Shown here in pieces: positions 42,762 to 53,120 of a DNA stretch of 64,000 bases. Both the position numbers and the translations under genes were made by a program. Position 1 is the stretch's first letter. Each line of letters begins with the position of its first letter. Source of the stretch: Ancylobacter defluvii (GTDB lineage: Bacteria > Pseudomonadota > Alphaproteobacteria > Rhizobiales > Xanthobacteraceae); the NCBI RefSeq assembly GCF_018390605.1, contig NZ_JAHBGD010000017.1:389975-453974 (forward strand). Direction: 5' to 3'. The notes under the pieces were generated by a model that did no database searches, was not told where the DNA came from, and saw only the letters and a list, made by a program, of their open reading frames with translations.

Positions 42762-43564
42762 GAACCGACATGACGCGCATCTCCCCCGGACGCCTTGCCC
42801 TCGGCGCCTTCTCCTGCGCCATCCTTGCCATCCTGATCGCGCCGATCCTGATCATTTTCCTTGTGTCGTTCACCCCGACCCAGATGCTGGAGTTCCCACC
42901 ATCGGGCTTCTCGCTGCGCTGGTACGAGGCCTATTTCGGCGACGCGATGTGGATGGCCGCGACGCGGCTGAGCTTCCTTGTTGCCGGGCTCACCGCGATC
43001 ACCTCGCTGGTGATCGGCTTTGCCATCTCCATTGCGCTGGTGCGCTACCGCTTCCCCGGCAAGACGGCGCTGCGCATGCTGGTGATGAGCCCGCTGATCC
43101 TGCCGAAGATCATCATCGCCGTCGGGCTTTACTTCCTCTATGTGCGGCTGCGCATCCTCGGCACCACGGGGGCTCTGGTGATCGCCCACACCATCATCGC
43201 CGTGCCCTATGTGGTGATGATCGTCACCGCCTCGCTCTACGGCTTCGACCGACGGCTGGAATGGGCGGCCCGCAGCCTCGGTGCCTCGCCGCTGCGGGCG
43301 ATCTGGCTGGTCACGCTGCCGAACCTGCGGCCGGCCATTCTGGGCGGCGGGCTGTTCGCCTTCGTCGCCTCCTTCGACGACATCATCCTCAGCCTGTTCC
43401 TGACGCGCCTTACCGAGCCGACCCTGCCGCGGCAGATTTGGGTAAATGTGCAGCAGACCATCGATCCCACCATTGCCGCGGTATCGACCTTCATGACAGT
43501 GATTTCAGTACTCGGTCTGTGGCTGGTGGCGCTGGCACAGAGGCGATCGAGGCGTTCCGCGTGA
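42758..43564 (+). CDS. ABC transporter permease (PotC-like)
   Basis: A 268-residue permease with six helices and the EAA loop WAARSLGASPLRAIWLVTLPNLRPAI near residues 165-190. The start at 42758 (ATGAGAACC) overlaps the upstream stop by ATGA. It completes a PotABCD-type importer with the genes before it. Seventeen bases separate it from the GntR regulator gene. Confidence 0.93.
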   Translation: MRTDMTRISPGRLALGAFSCAILAILIAPILIIFLVSFTPTQMLEFPPSGFSLRWYEAYFGDAMWMAATRLSFLVAGLTAITSLVIGFAISIALVRYRFPGKTALRMLVMSPLILPKIIIAVGLYFLYVRLRILGTTGALVIAHTIIAVPYVVMIVTASLYGFDRRLEWAARSLGASPLRAIWLVTLPNLRPAILGGGLFAFVASFDDIILSLFLTRLTEPTLPRQIWVNVQQTIDPTIAAVSTFMTVISVLGLWLVALAQRRSRRSA

Positions 43565-43581
43565 GAACGGACCAGGGATCT

Positions 43582-44292
43582 ATGACGGATACGATGAAGA
43601 TCAATGATGCCGGACCCGAACTCACCGTGGTGGAGCGCGAGCCGGTGGTTCTTCATGTGCATCGGGAGTTGCGCCGGGCGATCCTTCGAGGTTCGATTCC
43701 AGCCGGAACCCGCATGATCGAGACCCAGCTGTCGAACCGGCTGGCGGTGAGCCGCACGCCGGTGCGCGAGGCGATATCGCGTCTCGAAAGCGAAGGTCTT
43801 GTGCTACGCCAGGTGAATGGCGGCGTCATCGTCGCCGAAGTGGACAAGAAGCTCGGCGAGATACTGGTCATCCGTCAGGCGCTCGAAGGCGCCGCAGTGC
43901 GTCTCGCCTGCGCGAATGCCTCGGACCCGGAGCTGTCGCAAATCCTGCGCGGTTGTCGCGAGGCTGCGCGTCAAGGTGCGCCTGACGGCCAGACGCGCTC
44001 CGCGCAAGACCGCGCCTTCCACCTGTCCATCGCGCGGGCATCGGGCAGTACGCGGTTGCTGTCCCTCATCGAGGAATTCTATGAATATTCCTTCTCGGCC
44101 GTCGGCATCGATCCTACGCCGGAGGAAAGCGCACGCCTGCAGGCAGACCATCTGGAAGTGGCGAGCGCCTTGATTCAACGGGATTCCGAAGATGCCGAGC
44201 GCATCATCCGCAAGCATTTCGATGAAGTGCTGCGCATCGCAAATGCCCATATCGAACTCGCGGAGAGAGGTACTCAGCCCTCCCCGCGCTGA
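43582..44292 (+). CDS. GntR-family transcriptional regulator with FCD domain
   Basis: A 236-residue repressor-type protein. The N-terminal winged helix-turn-helix is about residues 20-90 (LHVHRELRRAILRGSIPAGTRMIET and LAVSRTPVREAISRLESEGLV). The FCD effector domain runs from about 95 to 225, with EILVIRQALEGAAVRLA, AQDRAFHLSIARASGS and a C-terminal His in DHLEVASALIQRD. FCD proteins bind organic acids through a metal site. It is the last gene of the operon and probably controls both divergent operons from the CTGCATGCAG sites. AGGGA lies seven bases upstream of the start. Confidence 0.92.
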   Translation: MTDTMKINDAGPELTVVEREPVVLHVHRELRRAILRGSIPAGTRMIETQLSNRLAVSRTPVREAISRLESEGLVLRQVNGGVIVAEVDKKLGEILVIRQALEGAAVRLACANASDPELSQILRGCREAARQGAPDGQTRSAQDRAFHLSIARASGSTRLLSLIEEFYEYSFSAVGIDPTPEESARLQADHLEVASALIQRDSEDAERIIRKHFDEVLRIANAHIELAERGTQPSPR

Positions 44293-44477
44293 TCCAACCG
44301 GCGAGCGCACTTCTTGAACACCATGCAAGTTCCTGCAATCGCTTGATGAATAGCCACGCCGCTATGGGCGTGTTCCAGCGTGGGCTTCGGGGCCAATCAA
44401 TACGGCATGCCCGTTGGAAGGCGCGCGATCGTGCCGTCACTGGACGTCCGGTCTGATGCCGGATTAGATCGCTCATC

Positions 44478-45182
44478 ATGCGTCCTGGGCTCATCATTTT
44501 CGATTGCGACGGCGTGCTGATCGACAGCGAGGTGCTCAGCGCCCGTGCGCTCATAGACGAACTGGCCCGTCACGGCGTGACCGTCGACATCGGCTTCGTT
44601 GCGCGGCACTTTATCGGCCGCGCCTATCCGGTGATCCTCTCGGAGGTGCGCGAGTGCTTCGATATCAGGCTGCCGTCGAGCTTTGAGTCTGATTATCGCG
44701 CCCGCCTGATCGCCTCCTTCGAAGGCCGGCTGTCGCCGATGGCCGGCGCTGTCGAGATGCTGGAGGAATTGGACGTTGCCTATTGCGTCGCCACCTCGTC
44801 GAGCCCGCCGCGGCTCGCTGCATCGCTGAAGATCGCCGGGCTCGACCGTTTCTTCACCGGCCGTACCTTTACCGCGAGCGAGGTGGAGCGCGGCAAACCG
44901 GCTCCCGATCTCTTCCTGCATGCCGCCGGCCGCATGGGGGTCGATCCCGCGGCGTGCGTGGTGGTGGAGGATAGTCTCCCGGGGCTGATGGCGGGGCTGG
45001 CTGCCGGCATGCAGGTGTGGCATTTCACCGGCGGTAGTCATCTCGCCCTTATGGACCTTGTCCTGCCGGACGAACTTCATTTTCACCGGAGCTTTGCCAG
45101 CTTCACCGAACTAAGGACGGCGTTGCCCGGCCTGTTTCGGGGATCCGCTGCCGCTCCTGCCGATTTGGCCGATCCCGCATGA
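44478..45182 (+). CDS. HAD-superfamily hydrolase (phosphatase, subfamily IA)
   Basis: A 234-residue sugar-phosphatase-like enzyme. Motif I is IIFDCDGVLIDSE (nucleophile Asp near residue 9), motif II is CVATSSS, motif III is the Lys in ERGKPAPDLFLHAA, and motif IV is VVVEDSLPGLMAGLAAGM. The cap domain lies between motifs I and II. It overlaps the SmoC-type regulator gene by four bases and heads the polyol cluster, so a role in dephosphorylating a sugar or polyol phosphate is a reasonable inference. Confidence 0.9.
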   Translation: MRPGLIIFDCDGVLIDSEVLSARALIDELARHGVTVDIGFVARHFIGRAYPVILSEVRECFDIRLPSSFESDYRARLIASFEGRLSPMAGAVEMLEELDVAYCVATSSSPPRLAASLKIAGLDRFFTGRTFTASEVERGKPAPDLFLHAAGRMGVDPAACVVVEDSLPGLMAGLAAGMQVWHFTGGSHLALMDLVLPDELHFHRSFASFTELRTALPGLFRGSAAAPADLADPA

Positions 45183-46138
45183 ACCTTCCGATCGAAGTCG
45201 GGCCCTCCACCGACGACCAAGCCGCCCGTGCAGCCTGGCTCTATTATGTCGGTGGCCTGACACAGGACCAGATCGCCACCGAGATGGGCGTGTCGCGCCA
45301 GCGCGCCCAGCGGCTGGTAAGCCGTGCCGTCGCCGCCGGCCTGATCCATGTACGGCTCAACCACCATCTGGCGAGCTGCCAGGAGCTGGAAACGGCTTTG
45401 CGCGAACGCTTCCATCTGGTGCGCTGCCGGGTCATGCCCGGGCTTGGACCCGACCGCGACCCGGTGCGCGCCATAGCCCCCGCCGCGGCGGCGGAGATGG
45501 AGCGCGTGCTGCGGGAACCCACGCCCCTGGTCGTCGCTCTCGGCACGGGTCGTGCCATGCGCGGCATGGTAGAGGCGCTTGGCGTGATCGACGCGCCGCA
45601 GCATCGGCTCGTCTCGCTGATCGGCAACATCGCGCCGGACGGCTCGGCCTCCTATTTCGACGTCATCATGCGGCTGGCGGAAAAGGTGCATGCGCCGCAC
45701 TATCCGATGCCGGTGCCGGTGATCTCCGACACCGCCGAAGAGAACCTGACCTTCCAGTCTCTGGGGCCGGTGCGCAAGGTGCGCGAACTCGCCCGCGCCG
45801 CCGACGTGACCTTCGTCGGCGTCGGCCAGATGAGCGACGATGCACCACTGCTCACCGACGGCTTCCTCAAGCCGGCGGAACTGAGCGAGGTGCAGAGGGC
45901 CGGCGCGGTCGGAGAAGTCGCCGGCCGCATCTTCGATGCTGAAGGTCGCTACCTCGACCTCGCCATCAACCAGCGCCTCGGCGGCATGCACGCGCCGGCG
46001 CCGCGTCCCGATCGCCCGGTTATCGGGCTCGCCGCCGGCCCTTCGAAAGTCGCCGCCATCGCCGCGGCGCTGCGCTCGGGGATCCTCAACGGGCTGATTA
46101 CCGACGAACCGACGGCGCGCAGCGTGCTCGCCACCTGA
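45179..46138 (+). CDS. smoC: SorC/DeoR-type sugar-binding regulator (SmoC-like)
   Basis: A 319-residue regulator with an N-terminal helix-turn-helix (AAWLYYVGGLTQDQIATEMG, VSRQRAQRLVSRAVAAGLI) and a C-terminal sugar-phosphate-isomerase-like binding domain (LVVALGTGRAMRGMVEAL, VSLIGNIAPDG, GVGQMSDDAPLLTDGF, VIGLAAGPSKVAAIAAALRSGILNGLITDE). This pattern is that of SorC-family sugar-responsive regulators. It lies immediately before a SmoEFGK-type importer, as in rhizobial polyol operons, so it probably senses a polyol or derivative. The symbol is by context and similarity only. Confidence 0.85.
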   Translation: MNLPIEVGPSTDDQAARAAWLYYVGGLTQDQIATEMGVSRQRAQRLVSRAVAAGLIHVRLNHHLASCQELETALRERFHLVRCRVMPGLGPDRDPVRAIAPAAAAEMERVLREPTPLVVALGTGRAMRGMVEALGVIDAPQHRLVSLIGNIAPDGSASYFDVIMRLAEKVHAPHYPMPVPVISDTAEENLTFQSLGPVRKVRELARAADVTFVGVGQMSDDAPLLTDGFLKPAELSEVQRAGAVGEVAGRIFDAEGRYLDLAINQRLGGMHAPAPRPDRPVIGLAAGPSKVAAIAAALRSGILNGLITDEPTARSVLAT

Positions 46139-46390
46139 GGCACCATCACCGCCACGCCGTGATGCCGCCACGGCAAGAGTCACGGCGGCGTGTTGAGGCG
46201 ACCGTTCCCGGCGCTCGCTGCACGCGCGGCTCTTACATCCTTGTGTTTTCAGGTAATTCCCGCCGCTGGCGAGGAGTGGGCGTGCCCGCGTCTCGCATCC
46301 GCAGCATGGTCAGGGGATTGACGTCGCGCCACAGGAGGTGAATGTTTGCCCACAAGGCGATGAATTGCTCAAATCGCCAGGGAGGAAGCC

Positions 46391-47710
46391 ATGACTGTTA
46401 CCGTCCGCGCCCTCATGGGCGCGTCGTTGCTGCTTGTCGCCACCGGAGCCGCCTCGGCACAGACCACGATCACCGTCGCGACCGTGAACAATGGCGACAT
46501 GATCCGCATGCAGCGCCTCATGCCGGACTTCAACGCCAAGCACCCCGACATCAAGGTCAACTGGGTGACGCTGGAAGAAAACGTACTGCGCCAGCGCGTT
46601 ACCACCGACATTGCCTCCAAGGGCGGGCAGTATGACGTGCTGACCATCGGCAATTACGAAGTGCCGATCTGGGCCAAGCAGAACTGGCTCCTGCCGCTCG
46701 ACAATCTCGGCGCCGACTATGATCAGGCCGACCTGCTGCCGCAGGTGGCGCAAAGCCTCACCGTCAATGGCAAGCTCTATGCGGTGCCGTTCTACGCCGA
46801 GAGCTCGATGCTGATGTACCGCGCCGACCTTCTGGAGAAGGCCGGGCTGAAAATGCCGGAAAATCCGGACTGGGACTTCATCACCGAGGCCGCGGCCAAG
46901 ATGACCGACAAGGCGGCCGGCGTGTACGGCATCTGCCTGCGCGGCAAGGCCGGCTGGGGTGAGAACATGGCGTTCCTCACCTCCATGAACAATTCCATGG
47001 GCGGCGCCTGGTTCGACATGAAGTGGAAGCCGCAGTTCGACGGCCCCGAGTGGAAGAAGACGCTCGAAACCTATCTGAAGCTGATGAGCAGCTACGGCCC
47101 GCCCGGCGCCTCGTCCAACGGCTTCAACGAAAATCTCGCGCTGTTCCAGACCGGTAAATGCGGCATGTGGATCGACGCCACCGTCGCGGCCTCTTTCCTC
47201 TCCGATCCGAAGGAGTCCAAGGTTGCCGACAAGCTAGGGTTCGCACCGGCCCCGACCCGCGCGGGCGGCCAGAACCACGGCAATTGGCTGTGGTCGTGGA
47301 ACCTCGCCATTCCGGCAAGTTCGGCCAAGGCGGACGCCGCCAAGACCTTCGTCGCCTGGGCGACCTCGCCCGCCTACGCCAAGCTGGTCGCGGAGAAGGA
47401 GGGCATCGCCAATGTGCCGCCCGGCACCCGCACCTCGCTCTATCAGAACGAGGCCTATCTGAAGGCAGCGCCCTTCGCGCCGATGACGCTCAAGGCCATC
47501 CAGTCGGCCGACACGCAGCATCCCTCCGAGAAGGAAGTGCCCTATACCGGCGGACAGTTCGTGGCGATCCCGGAATTCCAGGCGATCGGCACCTCGGTGG
47601 GACAGCAATTCTCCGCCGCGCTCGCCGGCAAGGCGAATGCCGACCAGGCGCTGGCCGCCTCTCAGGCACTGACTTCCCGCGAGATGACCCGCGCGGGCTA
47701 TCCCAAGTAA
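46391..47710 (+). CDS. smoE: Sorbitol/mannitol ABC transporter, substrate-binding protein
   Basis: A 439-residue exported family 1 solute-binding protein. The signal peptide is residues 1-25 (ALMGASLLLVATGAASAQ). The mature start TITVATVNNGDMIRMQRLMPDFNAKHPDIKV is typical of SmoE/MtlE. Also present are YDVLTIGNYEVPIWAKQNWLLPLD, YAVPFYAESSMLMYR and GICLRGKAGWGENMAFL. It is followed by two permeases, an ATPase and mannitol 2-dehydrogenase, a set known to import and oxidise mannitol, sorbitol and arabitol. Confidence 0.93.
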   Translation: MTVTVRALMGASLLLVATGAASAQTTITVATVNNGDMIRMQRLMPDFNAKHPDIKVNWVTLEENVLRQRVTTDIASKGGQYDVLTIGNYEVPIWAKQNWLLPLDNLGADYDQADLLPQVAQSLTVNGKLYAVPFYAESSMLMYRADLLEKAGLKMPENPDWDFITEAAAKMTDKAAGVYGICLRGKAGWGENMAFLTSMNNSMGGAWFDMKWKPQFDGPEWKKTLETYLKLMSSYGPPGASSNGFNENLALFQTGKCGMWIDATVAASFLSDPKESKVADKLGFAPAPTRAGGQNHGNWLWSWNLAIPASSAKADAAKTFVAWATSPAYAKLVAEKEGIANVPPGTRTSLYQNEAYLKAAPFAPMTLKAIQSADTQHPSEKEVPYTGGQFVAIPEFQAIGTSVGQQFSAALAGKANADQALAASQALTSREMTRAGYPK

Positions 47711-47828
47711 CGGCCCCGCGTAACGGCGATCCGAGGCGGGCGGCGCACTCCCACGCCACCCGCCACCCTCCCTTGCCTCGCAGCCGCAGCCCCATCGTCG
47801 GCGGCGTGCTCAAGCCGGGAATCCGTTC

Positions 47829-48701
47829 ATGGCGACGCAAGCCTCACGCACCGCAAGCCGGCTCATGCTCTCCCCGGCGGTCGTCCTGCTGTTCCTTTGG
47901 ATGATCGTGCCGCTCGGCATGACGGTCTACTTCTCGTTCCTGCGCTTCAATCTGCTGATGCCGGGAACGGAGGAGTTCACCGGTTTCGAGAACTACCTCT
48001 ACTTCTTCACCGATCCGGCGTTCTGGCCGGCGCTGGTCAACACGCTGACGCTCGTGCTCGGCGTGCTGGTCATCACCGTACTGGGCGGCGTCGGGCTCGC
48101 GGTGCTGCTCGACCAACCGATGTGGGGTCAGGGCATCGTGCGCATCCTGGTCATCGCACCGTTCCTGGTCATGCCAAGCGTCTCGGCGCTGGTGTGGAAG
48201 AACATGCTGATGAACCCGGTGAACGGGTTGTTCGCCGCTGCCGCCCGCGGCCTCGGCCTCGAGCCCTTCGACTTCTTCGCCGAGGCGCCGCTCGCCTCGA
48301 TCATCACGATCGTCGCCTGGCAGTGGCTGCCCTTTGCGACGCTGATCCTGCTCACCGCGCTGCAGAGCCTCGACCGCGAGCAGATGGAGGCAGCCGAGAT
48401 GGATGGCGCCGGTCCGTTCTGGCGCTTCCTCCACCTCACCGTTCCGCATCTGATGCGAGCGATCACCGTCGTCGTGCTGATCCAGACGATCTTCCTGCTG
48501 TCCGTCTTCGCCGAAATCCTGGTGACCACCAATGGCGGACCCGGCACCGCGTCCACCACGCTGACCTTCCTCGTCTACATGCAGTCCATGCTGCAATTCG
48601 ACGTCGGCCTCGGCTCCGCCGGCGGCATCGTCGCCGTCATCCTCGCCAACATCGTCGCGATCTTCCTGATGCGGATGATCGGCAAGAACCTGGAGACCTG
48701 A
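47829..48701 (+). CDS. smoF: Sorbitol/mannitol ABC transporter permease 1
   Basis: A 290-residue inner-membrane protein with six helices and the EAA loop EQMEAAEMDGAGPFWRFLHLTVPHLMRAI near residues 185-215. N-terminal LSPAVVLLFLWMIVPLGMTVYFSFLRF is the usual first helix of the MalF-like family. It follows smoE after 118 bases and precedes the second permease by one base. Confidence 0.93.
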   Translation: MATQASRTASRLMLSPAVVLLFLWMIVPLGMTVYFSFLRFNLLMPGTEEFTGFENYLYFFTDPAFWPALVNTLTLVLGVLVITVLGGVGLAVLLDQPMWGQGIVRILVIAPFLVMPSVSALVWKNMLMNPVNGLFAAAARGLGLEPFDFFAEAPLASIITIVAWQWLPFATLILLTALQSLDREQMEAAEMDGAGPFWRFLHLTVPHLMRAITVVVLIQTIFLLSVFAEILVTTNGGPGTASTTLTFLVYMQSMLQFDVGLGSAGGIVAVILANIVAIFLMRMIGKNLET

Positions 48702-48702
48702 G

Positions 48703-49534
<832 letters not shown>

Positions 49535-49542
49535 AGATATCG

Positions 49543-50544
49543 ATGGGTGAGATCGTCCTTTCACAGGTCAAGAAGTCGTTCGGCGGCATCTCCATCATCC
49601 AGGGGATCGACCTCACCATCGAGGATGGCGAGTTCGTTGTGTTCGTCGGCCCGTCCGGCTGCGGCAAGTCCACCCTGCTGCGGCTGATCGCCGGGCTGGA
49701 GGACACGAGTTCCGGTACCATCGCCATTGACGGGCGCGACGCGACCCGCCTGCCGCCGGCGCGGCGCGGGCTCGCCATGGTGTTCCAGAGCTACGCGCTC
49801 TATCCGCACATGACGGTGGGAAAAAACATCGCCTTCCCGCTGCGCATGGCCGGCATGCCGAAGGAGGAGCAGGAGCGCAAGGTCGAAGCGGCGGCCAAGG
49901 TGTTGAACCTCACGCCCTATCTCGACCGACGCCCCAGCCAGCTCTCCGGCGGCCAGCGCCAGCGCGTTGCCATCGGGCGCGCCATCGTGCGCGAGCCCTC
50001 GGCCTTCCTGTTCGACGAGCCATTGTCCAATCTCGACGCGGCTCTGCGTGTTTCGATGCGGCAGGAGATTTCCGAGCTGCACCAGTCGCTCAAGACCACA
50101 ATGGTTTACGTCACCCACGATCAGGTCGAGGCTATGACCATGGCCGACAAGATCGTGGTGCTGAACGCCGGGCGGATCGAACAGGTCGGCTCGCCGCTGG
50201 AACTCTACAAGACACCCGCCAATCTGTTCGTCGCTGGCTTCATTGGCTCGCCGAAGATGAACTTCATCGAAGGCGCCGAGGCGGCCAAGCATGCCGCCCA
50301 TACGCTGGGCGTGCGGCCCGAGCATGTCGACATCGCGGCCGACGGCCCGTGGAAGGGCGTGGTCGGCATCTCCGAGCATCTCGGCTCCGACACCTTCCTC
50401 AAGGTTCAGGTCGAGGGCATCGGTCCCCTGACCGTGCGCGCCGGCGGCGAGGTGAGGTTGCGTCACGGCGACCCGGTCAGTTTGGCACCGCAGACCGGCA
50501 AATTGCATCGCTTCGACGCAGCCGGAAAAACCATCGCCGCGTGA
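49543..50544 (+). CDS. smoK: Sorbitol/mannitol ABC transporter ATP-binding protein
   Basis: A 333-residue MalK-like ATPase. Walker [19 protein letters not shown] near residue 38, [23 protein letters not shown], signature [19 protein letters not shown], Walker [16 protein letters not shown]-loop [20 protein letters not shown]-terminal TOBE domain (about residues 235-330) includes [10 protein letters not shown]. It completes the SmoEFGK importer. Confidence 0.95.
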   Translation: MGEIVLSQVKKSFGGISIIQGIDLTIEDGEFVVFVGPSGCGKSTLLRLIAGLEDTSSGTIAIDGRDATRLPPARRGLAMVFQSYALYPHMTVGKNIAFPLRMAGMPKEEQERKVEAAAKVLNLTPYLDRRPSQLSGGQRQRVAIGRAIVREPSAFLFDEPLSNLDAALRVSMRQEISELHQSLKTTMVYVTHDQVEAMTMADKIVVLNAGRIEQVGSPLELYKTPANLFVAGFIGSPKMNFIEGAEAAKHAAHTLGVRPEHVDIAADGPWKGVVGISEHLGSDTFLKVQVEGIGPLTVRAGGEVRLRHGDPVSLAPQTGKLHRFDAAGKTIAA

Positions 50545-50641
50545 GCCCTGGGGGGCCCGATCAGCATGACGGGTTGCCTCGCAAGGTGCGAGGCCGATTC
50601 ATTCGTCGCCCAAGGCTTCGGCGTGGACGGCGGCAAACTGG

Positions 50642-52090
50642 ATGGCACGAGAGATGACCACGCCTGCCGTATCGCTTCCTTCCTATGACCGTTCGACGCT
50701 GACGCCGGGCATCGTTCATATCGGGCTGGGCAATTTCCATCGCGCGCATCAGGCAGTCTACCTCGACGAGCTGTTTGCGCGCGGCGAAGGCCATGATTGG
50801 GCGATCATCGGCGCCGGCGTGCGGCCGACCGACGCTCGCATGCGCGAGGCGCTCAAAGCGCAGGACTACCTTTCCACCGTGATCGAGCTCGATCCCAGCG
50901 GCAAGCGCGCGCGCCGGGTGGGCGCGATGATCGACTTCCTGCCCATCGAGACCGGGAATGCCGCGCTGATTGCGGCAATGGCGCAGCCGGAGATCCGTAT
51001 CGTCAGCCTTACCGTGACCGAGGGCGGCTATTTCATGGATCCGGCCGGCCAGCTGGACACCACCAACGCTGAAATCGCCGCCGATGCAGCCAACCCCACG
51101 ACGCCGGAAACCGCGTTCGGCGCCATTCTCGCAGCACTGAAGGCACGTCGCGAGAATGGCATTCCTCCCTTTACCATCATGAGTTGCGACAACCTGCCCG
51201 GCAATGGCGATGTCACGCGGCAGGTGGTGGTGGGTCTCGCCCGGCTGTTCGACGCGGAGCTGGCGGAATGGGTGGCGGCCAATGTCGCCTTTCCGAACGG
51301 GATGGTCGATCGCATCACCCCAGCGACGGGCGAACGCGAGCGGGCGATGGCGGCGGAATTCGGATTGGACGACCCGGTTCCCGTCACCTGCGAGCCTTTC
51401 CGGCAATGGGTGCTGGAAGACCGGTTTCCCGCCGGCCGGCCAGCGCTGGAGAAGGCCGGCGTGATCTTCACCGAGCACGTCCACGCCTATGAGACGATGA
51501 AGATCCGCATCCTCAATGGCGGCCATGCCATTATCGCCTATCCCGGCGGACTGATGGACATCGAGTTCGTGCACGAGGCGATGGAGGAGCCGCTGATCAC
51601 CGCCTTTCTCGACAAGCTGGAGCGCGAGGAAATCATCCCCATCGTGCCGCCGGTGCCGGACACCGACCTCGGCGGCTACTACGCCATCATTCGCGAGCGC
51701 TTCTCCAATCCGGAAGTGGCGGACACCGTGCGGCGGCTTTGCCTCGACGGCTCCAACCGCCAGCCGAAATTCATCGTGCCTTCGATCCTCGACAACCGTG
51801 CCGCCGGGCGGCTGCCCAAAGGGCTGATCCTCGCCTCCGCGCTGTGGTGCCGCTACTGCGCCGGTACCACCGACAGTGGCGCCGCCGTCGCGCCGAACGA
51901 TCCCAGTTGGGACGAACTGACGGCGCGGGCGATTGAGGCCAAGACCGACCCCACCGCCTGGCTCGCGATGAGGGAGGTCTATGGCGATGTTGCCGCGGAT
52001 GACGAGGTCGTGGAGGCCTTCGCCGCGGCGCTTGAGGCGGTATGGGAAAAGGGCGCGCGGGCGGTTCTCGCCGAGTATGTCCGAAGCTGA
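50642..52090 (+). CDS. mtlK: Mannitol 2-dehydrogenase
   Basis: A 482-residue polyol-specific long-chain dehydrogenase that oxidises mannitol to fructose with NAD. The N-terminal Rossmann segment is IVHIGLGNFHRAHQAVYLDEL, followed by VSLTVTEGGYFMDP and FTIMSCDNLPGNG. The active-site block is ETMKIRILNGGHAIIAYPGGLMDIEFVHEAM, with the Lys, Asn and His of the family. The length is typical. The start may be 50642 or the second ATG at 50654. It sits 97 bases after smoK, so transport and oxidation are linked. Confidence 0.94.
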   Translation: MAREMTTPAVSLPSYDRSTLTPGIVHIGLGNFHRAHQAVYLDELFARGEGHDWAIIGAGVRPTDARMREALKAQDYLSTVIELDPSGKRARRVGAMIDFLPIETGNAALIAAMAQPEIRIVSLTVTEGGYFMDPAGQLDTTNAEIAADAANPTTPETAFGAILAALKARRENGIPPFTIMSCDNLPGNGDVTRQVVVGLARLFDAELAEWVAANVAFPNGMVDRITPATGERERAMAAEFGLDDPVPVTCEPFRQWVLEDRFPAGRPALEKAGVIFTEHVHAYETMKIRILNGGHAIIAYPGGLMDIEFVHEAMEEPLITAFLDKLEREEIIPIVPPVPDTDLGGYYAIIRERFSNPEVADTVRRLCLDGSNRQPKFIVPSILDNRAAGRLPKGLILASALWCRYCAGTTDSGAAVAPNDPSWDELTARAIEAKTDPTAWLAMREVYGDVAADDEVVEAFAAALEAVWEKGARAVLAEYVRS

Positions 52091-52141
52091 CCTTCACGAT
52101 CCTGCAGAGGTTCCCTGTTACCGTTGCATTCGGGGGCGGCG

Positions 52142-52801
52142 ATGAACGAAACACTGACCGTTCTAGCCATTGTGCTGATGGTCGCCGCCATCGTTGGCGG
52201 CGGGCTCAGCGTGCTGGGACACCAGTTACCGGTCATCGCCTCGAAGGGGCGTCAGATAGTTCTTTTCGCGTTTGGCGTCTCGATTCTGATTGCGGTCCAT
52301 TTTCCTGATCGCTTCAGACCGAAGCCCCTACCGCCACCCCTGCCGGCGCCAGTCGAGCCGGTAACCATAGCAAAGCCGACGCCGCCGCCTACCGTGGAGA
52401 ACAAGACTGATCCGCCGCCGGCGCTATCGCTCAGCAGTTTCCTCTGTGGCGTCAACACCTATGGCAGCGGAGTCGCTGCCAGTACACGGACACAGATACA
52501 GAACAAGCTCGTCGCCCTCGGCTGCAACGTCGATAGCTCGCTGTATCTCTATCCGGCAGAGTGCCGGGAGCCGGCCCACACGCCAGCCAGCCCCAATGGA
52601 GATTGGAAAGGGTTCGCAGCCAGGAACTCCGTCATCTACTACGACGATGACAATCGCCCTCTTGCATTGTCTTTGGCAGCCGCACTGAAGATGCTCACAG
52701 GATTCACTTTCAGTGCAAACAAGGGCGGAGGCCAGTGTATCAATCCGACAGTGTTCCCGCGCATCATCATGATCCATTTCCGAGACGACGTGCCGAAGTA
52801 G
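52142..52801 (+). CDS. Membrane-anchored hypothetical protein with Pro-rich linker
   Basis: A 219-residue protein from the ATG at 52142. It has two hydrophobic segments (residues 4-24 TLTVLAIVLMVAAIVGGG and 39-57 QIVLFAFGVSILIAVHF), then a strongly Pro-rich linker (RPKPLPPPLPAPVEPV... to about residue 92). A globular domain of about 120 residues with several Cys follows (SSFLCGVNTYG, ALGCNVDSSLYLYPAECREP, GGGQCINPTVFP). No family is recognised with confidence; the domain contains a VIYYDDDNRPLALSLAAAL strand-helix unit that recalls small alpha/beta envelope domains such as LytR_C. It sits between mtlK and the IS remnant and may be accessory. Confidence 0.6.
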   Translation: MNETLTVLAIVLMVAAIVGGGLSVLGHQLPVIASKGRQIVLFAFGVSILIAVHFPDRFRPKPLPPPLPAPVEPVTIAKPTPPPTVENKTDPPPALSLSSFLCGVNTYGSGVAASTRTQIQNKLVALGCNVDSSLYLYPAECREPAHTPASPNGDWKGFAARNSVIYYDDDNRPLALSLAAALKMLTGFTFSANKGGGQCINPTVFPRIIMIHFRDDVPK

Positions 52802-52854
52802 CGCCAGAAAATCACAGCCACGACGGGCGCGGCGGTGATCGAGAGGTCATAACG

Positions 52855-52950
52855 ACTCATAAACCAGTGATCGTTCAGGCATTCCGTCCGGGACTGACCA
52901 TAGAAGCTTTCGATGAAGGCGTTGTCGGTCGGCTTGCCGGCCAGGAGCTT
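52855..52950 (-). mobile_element. IS3-family transposase remnant
   Basis: The minus strand reads AGKPTDNAFIESFYGQSRTE then CLNDHWFMS, the end of the DDE catalytic domain of IS3-type transposases (consensus GKPTDNAFIESFNGRFRDECLN, with the catalytic Glu in FIES). About 32 codons remain; no flanking transposase sequence or terminal repeats are visible. It is a fossil of an IS element in a low-conservation gap. Confidence 0.85.
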
Positions 52951-53120
52951 CCCAGCACCACACCTTTCTGACCGGTCCACAGAACCATGAGCAGGCCAAT
53001 GATCCGGAGTGCAAAGCCCAGGAGGCCAGCTGTTATGATGTCGACAAGCTCGATGGGTGGTGGCGTGGAGATGATGTAAGTCGATTTGAGCCTACACGCA
53101 TCGCCGCGCCCCCAAAAAGC

